A program made the translations under genes and the position numbers. A DNA stretch of 20,043 bases, taken from NCBI GenBank assembly GCA_964346325.1, contig CAYFUK010000020.1:1-20043 (forward strand), read 5' to 3'. The stretch comes from JAUVDZ01 sp964346325. Lineage in GTDB: Bacteria; Patescibacteriota; Gracilibacteria; UBA1369; PNNO01. A model generated the notes under the pieces. It saw nothing but the letters and a program-made list of their open reading frames with translations. It had not been told where the DNA came from and did not search any database. Numbering within the stretch: the first letter of the stretch is position 1; each line of letters begins with the position of its first letter. Shown here one piece after another: positions 7,603-15,196 of this stretch.

Positions 7603-7926
7603 TTATTGATTGCCTCCCTGTCCGAATAAATCAGGAAAAATTTCAGCCATTTTATCTCTTTCCTCACTGGCAACCGACTCCGGATTTTCTTCATCAGCAG
7701 GCATTGCGGCCTCTTCTTCCGGTGTCTTTCTTAAAATTGTATAAGTCTCGTTATCGGGATTGGCAAATACCTGAACTTCAAGTCCCGCATTGACTAATTC
7801 ATTCTGAATTTGATCCATTTGATCCTGAGTTGCATTTGAAGTCTCTACATCCCATCCCTGTTGTTGCATCGATTGAATCTCGGATTCATTGGCGGGAGGG
7901 ACTTGTGACATTTGTTCCATATTCAT
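7603..7926 (-). CDS. Small acidic protein of unknown function
   Basis: 107 residues, rich in Glu, Asp, Gln, Asn and Met, with no signal peptide, membrane segment or cysteine. A central part (QGWDVETSNATQDQMDQI and ELVNAGLEVQVFANPD, then ETYTILRK) has an alternating helix/strand look, perhaps a small alpha-beta fold. The tail is disordered and acidic (TPEEEAAMPADEENPE), ending in a hydrophobic patch IFPDLFGQGG. I do not recognise the family. It is judged real because a near-consensus minus-strand promoter lies at the right distance upstream and the gene fits exactly between neighbours. ATG 7926 is used; ATG 7920 is equally possible. Confidence 0.65.
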   Translation of the reverse strand: MNMEQMSQVPPANESEIQSMQQQGWDVETSNATQDQMDQIQNELVNAGLEVQVFANPDNETYTILRKTPEEEAAMPADEENPESVASEERDKMAEIFPDLFGQGGNQ

Positions 7927-7957
7927 ATTTCTATTTATTATTTGTATTTCTATTTAT

Positions 7958-7986
7958 ATTATACTATAAAAAAGCTTGCTTTGCAA
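7958..7986 (-). promoter_or_regulatory. Promoter of the small acidic protein gene
   Basis: Minus strand: TTGCAA (7986-7981), 17-base spacer, perfect TATAAT (7963-7958). The predicted leader is about 25 bases. Its -35 element is separated by a single base from the -35 of the divergent promoter, so the two polymerase sites must interfere or share control. Confidence 0.7.
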
Positions 7987-7987
7987 T

Positions 7988-8016
7988 TTGTTAAAGCCAA
8001 AAATTTGTAGTATAAT
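7988..8016 (+). promoter_or_regulatory. Promoter of the solute-binding protein gene, leaderless
   Basis: TTGTTA (7988-7993), 17-base spacer, perfect TATAAT (8011-8016). The expected transcription start, about seven bases beyond the -10, coincides with the A of the ATG at 8023. The mRNA is therefore probably leaderless. Confidence 0.75.
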
Positions 8017-8022
8017 ATATAT

Positions 8023-9498
8023 ATGAACAAAAAAGTGATACTGACTATCGGCGCAAGTGTGATTTTATTGATAATGCTGTTTGTTGTTGGATTTGCAGCA
8101 GGATGTTTCAGAACAAAAGAACCGGGACAAATAACGGATACATCTCCGATTGAACTTACATATTATAAACTTTATGACGATTCAGATGTGATTGAACCCT
8201 TGATTCAGGAATATATGGCGCTTTTTCCCAATGTTAAAATTAATTATCGCAAATTTACCGACCCTGAAGAATATTATGATCTAATTATAAATGAACTTGC
8301 CGAAGGTGAAGGGCCTGATATTTTTTCAGTTCCGAATACCTGGTTTTTAAAAAATCACAAAAAAGTTTCACCCGCTCCCACAAGTATGCTCCCTCCGCAA
8401 ATTTTTGAAGATACATTTGTGGCGGTTGCATATGATGATCTTGTAAGAGCCAATCCGGAAACCGGCCAAAACCAGGTTTATGCTTTGCCCATGACTGTTG
8501 ATACATTGGCTTTATATTATAATAAAGATCATTTTGAAGATGCGATTCCCGAAACAGGCAAACCTGCAATAACCTGGGAAGGCATTAAAGAAGATGTATT
8601 TAAATTAACAAAAGAAGATAAGAGCTTCGAAAGATTTGAAGTATCGGGTATGGCTATGGGTTTTGCAGATAATATTTCAAATGCGGCTGATATACTTTAT
8701 TTGTTAATGGTTCAAAGCACGGGTGATTTTTATGATGAAAATAATCAGAAAGCTATTTTTGCTGAGCAACAGGGCGTTGACAGTTCAGGCAATCCGGTCA
8801 ATCCCGGTGTTGATGCTTTAAGCTACTATACAGGTTTTGCAAATCCTTCCAATAAAAACTATTCATGGAATTCTTATTTGTCTGACGCAAATTCCGATTC
8901 AAAAGAAATAACAACATTTGCAAGAGGCAAGGTTTCAATGATAATCGGATATTCTTATATGTATCAGCAAATTGTTGATGAAATCAATGAATTAAATGCC
9001 AGAGGTTTATCAACAATGGATTCTGAAAGTATAAGAGTTGCGACTATCCCGCAAATGTTTGACCCGTCACAATCCACGGAAAAACGCGATGCATATGCTC
9101 ATTATTTTGTTGAAACAGTAGCAAGAACATCAGAAAACAAAGACTGGGCCTGGGATTTTGCATATTTTTTAACAAGACGGGAATCACTTCAGCATTATTA
9201 TGATCAGACCAAAAAACCCACAAGCCGGCGTGATATGATCGAGGAACAATCAACCGATCCTATTTACGGAGTATTCGCGGAACAAATAGGATTCGCAGAA
9301 AGTCTGCCGATTTTTGACGAAGAAGTTTACGATGAAGCAATTCTTAAAGCGATTAATGATGTTTTGGCTACAAAAAGCGCAAGTGATGCAATGAAGATTG
9401 CACAGGAAGAAATAAATGATATATTGCCTTCAGAGGGAATTTATCCAGAAGTAAATGTACCGGAAGAAAATGAAGAAACTGCAGCAGCTGCTTCCTAA
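8023..9498 (+). CDS. Membrane-anchored extracellular solute-binding protein (ABC family 1-like), orphan
   Basis: 491 residues. An N-terminal hydrophobic segment (about 5-27) after MNKK ends in GFAAGC28. This resembles a lipobox but has Ala instead of Leu at -3, so the protein may be a lipoprotein or simply anchored by the helix. The rest looks like a family 1 periplasmic binding protein: IELTYYKLYDDSDVIEPLIQ, FPNVKINYRKF, GPDIFSVPNTWF, VYALPMTVDTLALYYNKDHF and the FARGKVSMIIGYSYM strand-helix are typical of sugar-type binding proteins. No ABC permease or ATPase gene is adjacent; instead an O-antigen-ligase-like gene overlaps its 3' end, hinting at a role in surface glycan handling. The C-terminal tail is acidic and Ala-rich. 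A perfect -10 places transcription start at the ATG. Confidence 0.85.
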   Translation: MNKKVILTIGASVILLIMLFVVGFAAGCFRTKEPGQITDTSPIELTYYKLYDDSDVIEPLIQEYMALFPNVKINYRKFTDPEEYYDLIINELAEGEGPDIFSVPNTWFLKNHKKVSPAPTSMLPPQIFEDTFVAVAYDDLVRANPETGQNQVYALPMTVDTLALYYNKDHFEDAIPETGKPAITWEGIKEDVFKLTKEDKSFERFEVSGMAMGFADNISNAADILYLLMVQSTGDFYDENNQKAIFAEQQGVDSSGNPVNPGVDALSYYTGFANPSNKNYSWNSYLSDANSDSKEITTFARGKVSMIIGYSYMYQQIVDEINELNARGLSTMDSESIRVATIPQMFDPSQSTEKRDAYAHYFVETVARTSENKDWAWDFAYFLTRRESLQHYYDQTKKPTSRRDMIEEQSTDPIYGVFAEQIGFAESLPIFDEEVYDEAILKAINDVLATKSASDAMKIAQEEINDILPSEGIYPEVNVPEENEETAAAAS

Positions 9499-10801
9499 AT
9501 TAATAAAGGAAATAACTCCTTTAAATTTGAGCAGGTTTTTTATTTATGCTTTTGTTTTTTTATTGCCGTTCCAGATTAATCTTGTTGTTTATACCGGTGC
9601 GCTTTACCAAGGCGGCAACTTTAACCCTTTTACTTCGGTTTTTATTTATTTAACCGACTTTTTATTTTTATTCGCACTGATTTTTTGGGCAGCAGCTATT
9701 GTAAATAATAAATATAAAACAAAACTTACTTACGGAGGCCCTTTTTTATTTTTAATGCTTGTTTTGTTTTTGATTTTTGGAGAGATTTCCGTGTTGTTTG
9801 CCGAGGATAAGTGGCTTTCGTTTAATATATTGGTTCGAATAATCCAGTTTATTTTGTTATATTTTTTTATAACCAATAAAACCGTTAAAACGGAAACTTT
9901 GATAAATGTGTTTTTGGCATCTGTTTCACTACAGGCTTTGATAGCAATTTTTCAGTATTTGTTTCAGGGCTCGGTTGGATTGAAGTTCTTGGGTGAATCA
10001 AAAATCGCAAATGACATATCCGGTGTTGCGAAAATTGATATCGATAATGAAAAAATTATACGTCCATACGGTACTTTACCTCATCCCAATATACTTGCCG
10101 GTTATTTATTAACAGGCATATTTTTTGCCTATTATAAAATACGGCAAAATAAGTTATTGGCTTATCCTGTTTTAATTGTTATAACTGCGGCTTTTATTCT
10201 TGCATTCAGTAGGGGAGCGTTTTTGGCTTTTATAATTGCGGCTCTTGTTTATTTTTCAGTAAAAGAAACCAAGTTGCCTTTTAAATATATATTATTGGTT
10301 TTTGTGTTTTTGGTATTTTTTATTGTCTTATTCAATCTTGAACAAACTTTTTTTAACAGAATAATATTTTCTGATACTGCAAGTTTTCAGGAGCGCGTAA
10401 CATATTTTAATATAAGTAAAAATATATTTTATCATAATCCTTTTGGAGTCGGTTTGGGCAACTTTACATTTGTTATACCTGATTTTACAGCATTAAAACT
10501 GGCCCCCTGGCAATATCAGCCGGTCCATAACGCATATATGCTAATGCTTAATGAAATCGGAATATTTGGTGCTTTGTCTTTTATTGGAATATTCGTAACA
10601 TCAAGCATAGCGGTATTTATCAAAATGAAAAAACACACCGGTAAATTAAAAATTCTGGGTGCGGTTCTTCTGGCAATAATAACTTCTTTATTTGTTGTGG
10701 GAATGTTTGATCACTATATTGTTTCTTTGTATCACGGAATGGCACTGTTGTTTTTAACAATAGCTATATCAGGCAGATATATTGTTAAAGAAAGCCATTG
10801 A
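9455..10801 (+). CDS. O-antigen ligase/Wzy-like multi-spanning membrane protein
   Basis: 448 residues with about ten or more hydrophobic segments. The family signs are RPYGTLPHPNILAGYLL followed by AFSRGAFLAFI (the conserved HPN and SRG motifs of the Wzy_C/O-antigen ligase superfamily), a long soluble loop (about 300-360) ending in QPVHNAYMLMLNEIGIFG with the conserved histidine, and closing membrane helices. Such proteins join or polymerise lipid-linked oligosaccharides at the outer face of the cytoplasmic membrane, or attach glycans to proteins. The start overlaps the preceding gene by 44 bases (ATG 9455) or 29 bases (ATG 9470, preceded by GGAAG), suggesting translational coupling. The 3' end overlaps the convergent fmt by 17 bases. 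Confidence 0.85.
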   Translation: MYRKKMKKLQQLLPKLIKEITPLNLSRFFIYAFVFLLPFQINLVVYTGALYQGGNFNPFTSVFIYLTDFLFLFALIFWAAAIVNNKYKTKLTYGGPFLFLMLVLFLIFGEISVLFAEDKWLSFNILVRIIQFILLYFFITNKTVKTETLINVFLASVSLQALIAIFQYLFQGSVGLKFLGESKIANDISGVAKIDIDNEKIIRPYGTLPHPNILAGYLLTGIFFAYYKIRQNKLLAYPVLIVITAAFILAFSRGAFLAFIIAALVYFSVKETKLPFKYILLVFVFLVFFIVLFNLEQTFFNRIIFSDTASFQERVTYFNISKNIFYHNPFGVGLGNFTFVIPDFTALKLAPWQYQPVHNAYMLMLNEIGIFGALSFIGIFVTSSIAVFIKMKKHTGKLKILGAVLLAIITSLFVVGMFDHYIVSLYHGMALLFLTIAISGRYIVKESH

Positions 10802-11684
10802 TAAAATCTTTGTCACTCATGTTTTTTTTCCCTTCCGGCTTAAGAGAATTTATTTTAATCGAGCCTTTTTTTGTTCCCAATATCAAATCATCATTAATTC
10901 GCTTAAGCTCACCGGGTTTTGCTTTTTTATCTGATTTTTCTATATTAATAAGTTTGCACCTTTTGTTATTAAACATAAAATACACACCGGGCCATGGTTT
11001 GAAAGCTTTATATTTATTAATTATTTCCTCGGAAGTATCTTTTGAAGGCTCAATCAGTGCATGCTCTTTTTTTATTTTATAACAATAATTTGATTTTGCG
11101 TCATCCTGTGGAATCGGAGTTAAAACTTCATCATAAATATCACGAAGAACAGATGGCATAATGATTGCACCAATTTGAGAAAGTTTATTTAAAAGTGTTT
11201 CAGTGTCATCCTCATCTTCGATATCGATCTTTTTAATAAAATATATATCACCTTTGTCTAATTCTTCAGACATCTCCATGAATGAAATCCCTGTTTGTTT
11301 GTCGCCATTGAGCAGGGCGGTTTGAACAGGTGAAGCGCCTCTGTATTTAGGCAAAAGTGAAAAATGTACATTTATTGATCCATGTTCGGGAGTTTCGAGC
11401 ACGGAATTCGGAAGTACGCCACCATATGAAATAACAACATTAAAATCCGGATTATATTTTTTTATTTTTTTGGAGAAATCATCATCAATTTTTTCAGGCT
11501 GCAATACATCCAGCTCATATTTTTCTGCCAGAAGTTTTACGGGCGATTTTGTGATTGTTTGTTTTCTGCCAACAGCTTTATCGGGCATTGTTACAACCGC
11601 CGCAACTTTGATTTCTTTATCCTGAATCAGCATTTCAAGAAACGGTGTTGCGATTTCAGGAGTACCGAAAAAAACTACTTTCAT
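10785..11684 (-). CDS. fmt: Methionyl-tRNA formyltransferase
   Basis: 299 residues, near the usual ~310. Fmt formylates initiator Met-tRNA with 10-formyl-tetrahydrofolate. The N-terminal Rossmann domain opens with MKVVFFGTPEIA. The catalytic set is visible: N105 and H107 in INVHFSLLPKYRGASPVQ, and D143 in SEELDKGDI, the family's LDxGD motif. The C-terminal tRNA-binding domain (about 205-299) carries KPWPGVYF. A possible promoter is TTGGAT, 17 bases, TAACAT on the minus strand around 11707-11735, but the match is weak. Its last 17 bases run through the end of the convergent membrane-protein gene. The ATG at 11684 starts exactly at the conserved N-terminus. Confidence 0.95.
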   Translation of the reverse strand: MKVVFFGTPEIATPFLEMLIQDKEIKVAAVVTMPDKAVGRKQTITKSPVKLLAEKYELDVLQPEKIDDDFSKKIKKYNPDFNVVISYGGVLPNSVLETPEHGSINVHFSLLPKYRGASPVQTALLNGDKQTGISFMEMSEELDKGDIYFIKKIDIEDEDDTETLLNKLSQIGAIIMPSVLRDIYDEVLTPIPQDDAKSNYCYKIKKEHALIEPSKDTSEEIINKYKAFKPWPGVYFMFNNKRCKLINIEKSDKKAKPGELKRINDDLILGTKKGSIKINSLKPEGKKNMSDKDFINGFL

Positions 11685-11739
11685 ATTTTCAAATTAAATC
11701 GATAATATGTTACTATGTTTGAAGAAATAATCCAAACAT

Positions 11740-12384
11740 ATGGCAAAAAAGAAATTTTCTATCAAAAAAATATTGTTTCAGGATTATCTTGAAGAAGGAG
11801 AAGATATTTATTTTATAGGTCACCGACATGTGATTATTATGTTAAGAGCTTTTTTTAGATTATTTGTTTTGCATGCAGCTTCGCCTTTTATTTTATGGTT
11901 GTTTTTTCCACAGTTATTCTGGGTTTACGTAGCATGGGCAGCATTGGGAGCTGTTAGAGCATTGCTTGTTGTACAGGATTGGTATTATGATTGCTGGCTT
12001 ATAACAAACATGGGTGTGATTGGTGTTGAATGGACGGGTTTTTTCGACAGGACGAGTGACAGAGTGGAATATCAGGCAATTGAAGGTGTAAGTTATAAAA
12101 TTAAAGGCGTACTTAAAACAATGCTTAATTACGGTGATATTACTCTTGCCAAATTAGGTTCACAAACATCTGTAAAATTAAATGATGCATATAATCCCAA
12201 AAAAATAGAAAGAAATGTGGTTAAGTTTCAGGATAAGTTTTTAACAAAAAAGAATTTCACCGACCAGGAAGTACTTAAACAATTATTGTCCGACATGGTT
12301 GCAACCCATGTTAAAGAACATGGCTTGCCAAAAGAAGCGGAAGATACGGAAAAATTTGAACAATTCTCTAAAAAAGAAACATAA
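11740..12384 (+). CDS. Bacterial PH (bPH2/YdbS-like) domain membrane protein
   Basis: 214 residues. After a basic N-terminus come two close hydrophobic segments (about 30-55 and 58-78: FFRLFVLHAASPFILWLFF, then VYVAWAALGAVRALLVV), a helical hairpin in the membrane. Next is a compact beta domain, DCWLITNMGVIGVEWTGFFDRTSDRVEYQAIEGVSY, followed by LNYGDITLAKLG. That layout, with ITN, the DRVEYQAIEGV segment and YGDI, is the bacterial PH-like (DUF304/bPH2) family. The C-terminal 50 residues are charged and helical. The molecular role is not established for this family. The stop codon directly touches the next gene's ATG, so the two are one unit. The upstream promoter is uncertain: TTCAAA, 17 bases, TACTAT with an extended TG is one option at 11688-11716. 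Confidence 0.8.
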   Translation: MAKKKFSIKKILFQDYLEEGEDIYFIGHRHVIIMLRAFFRLFVLHAASPFILWLFFPQLFWVYVAWAALGAVRALLVVQDWYYDCWLITNMGVIGVEWTGFFDRTSDRVEYQAIEGVSYKIKGVLKTMLNYGDITLAKLGSQTSVKLNDAYNPKKIERNVVKFQDKFLTKKNFTDQEVLKQLLSDMVATHVKEHGLPKEAEDTEKFEQFSKKET

Positions 12385-12795
12385 ATGGAATTCCCGGTAA
12401 TTATTGTATTGGTGATTATTTTGATTGCAGTTTTGCTTTCAGCTTTTGTTTTTATAAAAGCCAATAAAAAATCACTAACAGATAAAGATCAAAAATTCAT
12501 ATCAAAAAACTGGAATTTAATAATAAAAAAAGCTAATGGTGATTCCAGTCACGCCGTTTTGGAAGCGGATAAGCTCTTGGGACATGTTTTAAAATTAAAA
12601 GGAATTGAAGGTTCGGTAGGTCAGCAATTAAAATCGGCGCCTTCATTATTCGGTAATATTAAGGATGTCTGGTACGCTCATAAAGCAAGGAATGAAATAG
12701 CTCACGAGATAGGAAAACAAATAAGCCCCAAACAAGCAAAATCATATTTAAATATATATAAAAAAGCACTTAAAGATTTAGGTGCTAAAATTTAA
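12385..12795 (+). CDS. Membrane-tethered HEPN-like protein
   Basis: 136 residues. Residues about 4-24 are one strong hydrophobic helix (IIVLVIILIAVLLSAFVF), so the rest is probably cytoplasmic. The soluble part is all helical: a helix with HAVLEADKLLGHVLKLKG, then VGQQLKSAPSLFG, then VWYAHKARNEIAHEIG and a final helix AKSYLNIYKKALKDLG. R102-N-E-I-A-H107 fits the RX4H signature of HEPN domains, whose members include RNases of toxin and RNA-processing systems as well as non-catalytic versions. I base the HEPN assignment on this motif and the helical layout only. No nucleotidyltransferase (MNT) or other antitoxin gene is adjacent. Expression is tied to the PH-domain gene (zero spacing) and the coaE-like gene (11 bases). 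Confidence 0.75.
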   Translation: MEFPVIIVLVIILIAVLLSAFVFIKANKKSLTDKDQKFISKNWNLIIKKANGDSSHAVLEADKLLGHVLKLKGIEGSVGQQLKSAPSLFGNIKDVWYAHKARNEIAHEIGKQISPKQAKSYLNIYKKALKDLGAKI

Positions 12796-12806
12796 CAATT
12801 TAAATT

Positions 12807-13394
12807 ATGGCATATAAACCGGATATATTTTTAGGGGTTACCGGCTATCTTGGTTCAGGTAAATCAACTGCTTTAAAAACATTAAAAAAACTGGGATTTT
12901 ATACAGTTAATGCTGACGAAGTTGTGCATGAATTATATGAACCGGGTAAAGAAGGATGGAAAAAAATAAAAGATTTTTTTGGAGAAGAATACTTGATAAA
13001 AGGTAAAGGCAAAGTAAATCGTCCAAAATTACGTAAAGTTGTATTTAATAATACCGATAAACTTAAAATTCTCGAGAAACTTGTACAGCCCGTTGTTTTT
13101 AATGAAATAAGCAAAAGAATCCAAAAAGACAAACCGGAGAAGATAGCAATGGAGTCCACAACATTCGATAAAAAAAGGCTGGGCATGGAAATCACTCATA
13201 TTGTATGGATTGACGCCAGTGTAAAAGATTGTTATGAAAGGGCATCAAAAAATAAAAAACTGACAAAAAATGAACATAAAAATATAATCAAACATCAAAA
13301 AAAACCGAAAAAAATAGATTTTATGGTTAAGAATGACAGAACAAAAAAGGAATTATATGATAAGCTTGCTAAGGTTGCTTTAAAACTAATATAA
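12807..13394 (+). CDS. coaE: Dephospho-CoA kinase-like P-loop kinase
   Basis: 195 residues, as usual for CoaE (about 200). The N-terminal P-loop FLGVTGYLGSGKSTALKTL is followed by LGFYTVNADEVVHELYEPG, containing the substrate-binding D of the DAD/NAD motif. The order FFGEEYL, VNRPKLRKVVF, KLEKLVQPVVF parallels the family (FG, R-L, HP-like). The C-terminal half is lysine-rich and more divergent: the usual hydrophobic LLFE element is replaced by IAMESTTF, and the lid region has KNKKLTKNEHKNIIKHQ. CoaE phosphorylates the 3'-hydroxyl of dephospho-CoA, the last step of CoA synthesis. The divergence leaves open a related nucleoside or nucleotide kinase role. No Shine-Dalgarno sequence precedes the ATG. 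Confidence 0.8.
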   Translation: MAYKPDIFLGVTGYLGSGKSTALKTLKKLGFYTVNADEVVHELYEPGKEGWKKIKDFFGEEYLIKGKGKVNRPKLRKVVFNNTDKLKILEKLVQPVVFNEISKRIQKDKPEKIAMESTTFDKKRLGMEITHIVWIDASVKDCYERASKNKKLTKNEHKNIIKHQKKPKKIDFMVKNDRTKKELYDKLAKVALKLI

Positions 13395-13395
13395 T
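13366..13395 (+). promoter_or_regulatory. Probable internal promoter for gatB
   Basis: TTGCTA (13366-13371), an 18-base spacer and a perfect TATAAT (13390-13395) lie at the end of the preceding gene; the -10 covers its TAA stop. The predicted leader to the gatB ATG is about 16 bases. Confidence 0.55.
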
Positions 13396-13417
13396 TTAAT
13401 TCGATTAATTCAATAAA

Positions 13418-14854
13418 ATGTCTGAATTTGAAGCAGTAATAGGGTTGGAAATTCACGCGCAGATAAATACGGAAACCAAAATGTTCTGCAGATGTGACAA
13501 TGATTCATACGATAAAGAGCCTAATTCTAATGTGTGCGAGGTTTGCATGGGATTTCCGGGTCAACTTCCGGTTATAAATGAAGAGGCGGTTAAAAAGGGG
13601 ACTATTGCAGCTATAGCACTGAATTGTAATATACCGGAATATTGTAAATTCGATCGTAAAAATTATTTTTATCCTGATTTACCTAAAGGTTTTCAGATAT
13701 CGCAGTTTGACGAACCTTTGTCGGAAAAGGGATCCGTTAAAATAACACTTGAATCAGGTCGCAACAAGACAATAAGAGTAACAAGACTTCATCTGGAAGA
13801 TGATGCGGGTAAATTAACTCACGTTCCGGGTGGAAGCCTGGTTGATTTTAACAGAAGCGGCACACCTTTAATGGAGATAGTAAGCGAACCTGACATGAGG
13901 AGCTCTGAAGAAGCGGTTGCTTATGCGAAAGAAATCCAAAATATTCTTAGATTCTGCGGTGCAAGTGATGCTGACATGGAAAAAGGCATGATGAGATTCG
14001 ATGCTTCGGTATCAATCAGACCAAAAGGTGATGATAAATTATATAATCGCGCTGAAATCAAAAATCTAAATTCGTTCAGATCATTGGGTGCGGCTATCTC
14101 TTACGAAATAGAACGTCAAATAACATTATGGAACAATGATGATCCATTAAATACGGACATAACAATGGGCTGGGCTGATGATTCCGGGAAAACATACTTG
14201 TTACGCAAAAAAGAGGGGAGTGATGATTACCGTTATTTCCCCGAACCCGATTTACCGCCGCTCTATACTTCCGAAGAAAAGCTCTCGGAATTAAAAAAAG
14301 ATGTTCCTGAAATGCCCGCCAAAAAAAGAGAACGTTATGCAAAAGAATATGGTTTATTGCCTGATGATATAAGAATCTTAACTGAAGATTTATATATTGC
14401 CCGCTATTTTGAAGAAGTAATTTCTATGATTGAGAATCCAAAATTAGCAGTTTCATTTTTAAATACAATACTGATGAAACGTTTAAATGAAGATCAGATT
14501 CCTTTACGTGAATCAAAAGTGACACCGAAATTGATGGGTGAGCTTCTAAAATTGGTTGAAATCGGTGAAATCTCAAATAACCAGGCAAAAGGTGAAGTAT
14601 TTGATGAAATGTATCAAACGGGACGCGAACCTTCTGAAATAATCGAAGAAAAAGGTCTCAAAGTAGTAAGTGATTCGGGTGAACTTGAAGAAATATGTAA
14701 AAGAATAATCGAAGAAAATCCAGGACCTGTGGAAGATTACAAATCAGGCAAAAATAAAGCATTTGGATTCTTGGTCGGTATGGCGATTAAAGAAACAAAA
14801 GGACAGGGGAATCCAAAATTGATTAATGAAATATTAAAAAAGCTTTTAAGTTGA
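13418..14854 (+). CDS. gatB: Asp/Glu-tRNA amidotransferase subunit B
   Basis: 478 residues, the full length. Clear GatB signatures are FEAVIGLEIHAQ, FYPDLPKGFQISQFD, RLHLEDDAGKL, VDFNRSGTPLMEIVSEPD, MEKGMMRFDASVSIRP and YRYFPEPDLPP. Four cysteines (C24, C26, C40, C43) in the CRC...CEVC stretch form the zinc site known in this family. The C-terminal part (about 330-478) is the helical GatB/YqeY tRNA-binding tail, ending QGNPKLINEILKKLL. With GatA and GatC it phosphorylates and amidates mischarged Glu-tRNA(Gln) or Asp-tRNA(Asn). gatA and gatC are not in the window. The TGA stop overlaps a putative -35 for the next gene. Confidence 0.97.
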   Translation: MSEFEAVIGLEIHAQINTETKMFCRCDNDSYDKEPNSNVCEVCMGFPGQLPVINEEAVKKGTIAAIALNCNIPEYCKFDRKNYFYPDLPKGFQISQFDEPLSEKGSVKITLESGRNKTIRVTRLHLEDDAGKLTHVPGGSLVDFNRSGTPLMEIVSEPDMRSSEEAVAYAKEIQNILRFCGASDADMEKGMMRFDASVSIRPKGDDKLYNRAEIKNLNSFRSLGAAISYEIERQITLWNNDDPLNTDITMGWADDSGKTYLLRKKEGSDDYRYFPEPDLPPLYTSEEKLSELKKDVPEMPAKKRERYAKEYGLLPDDIRILTEDLYIARYFEEVISMIENPKLAVSFLNTILMKRLNEDQIPLRESKVTPKLMGELLKLVEIGEISNNQAKGEVFDEMYQTGREPSEIIEEKGLKVVSDSGELEEICKRIIEENPGPVEDYKSGKNKAFGFLVGMAIKETKGQGNPKLINEILKKLLS

Positions 14855-14879
14855 TTTAAGCTTTAATAATAATTACAAT
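14851..14879 (+). promoter_or_regulatory. Probable promoter of the small membrane protein gene
   Basis: TTGATT (14851-14856), a 17-base spacer, and TACAAT (14874-14879; five of six bases match consensus). The -35 overlaps the gatB TGA stop. The expected leader is about 20 bases, with no Shine-Dalgarno sequence. Confidence 0.5.
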
Positions 14880-14906
14880 AAAATAAGTAACTTACATAAA
14901 TTTATT

Positions 14907-15194
14907 ATGATTGATGACCCGTTAAATCTTCTTTATATCGTACTCGCAGTAGTGATTCTTCTTGTTGGAATCTTATTGGCGATAGCAATTGTTTATTTGA
15001 TTATGATACTACGTGATATGAGCAAAGCTTCGTACCTGGCAAGGGATACAATTGAAAAAATTAATGAATTCATTTACAAACCCCTGCAAATGGGAACAAT
15101 GATTTTGGAACATATTAAACCCGTTCTTGAAAATCTTAAAGAACGAGGCGAAGAGGAGCTTAAAAAGAAAAGGCACAATTCAAAGAAAAAGTAA
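14907..15194 (+). CDS. Small single-pass membrane protein, unknown function
   Basis: 95 residues. A short acidic N-terminus precedes one long hydrophobic helix (about 8-35: LLYIVLAVVILLVGILLAI, then IVYLIMIL). Next is an amphipathic helix (about 36-75) and a strongly basic tail (ELKKKRHNSKKK). The arrangement resembles the short DUF948-like or coiled-coil membrane proteins found across bacteria, but no conserved motif is recognised. Its stop lies two bases from that of the convergent TagA/WecG gene. Confidence 0.7.
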   Translation: MIDDPLNLLYIVLAVVILLVGILLAIAIVYLIMILRDMSKASYLARDTIEKINEFIYKPLQMGTMILEHIKPVLENLKERGEEELKKKRHNSKKK

Positions 15195-15196
15195 AT

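Noticed and set aside
10798..11082. 94-residue plus-strand frame inside fmt
   Set aside because: Antisense to the conserved C-terminal domain of fmt, with no independent support.
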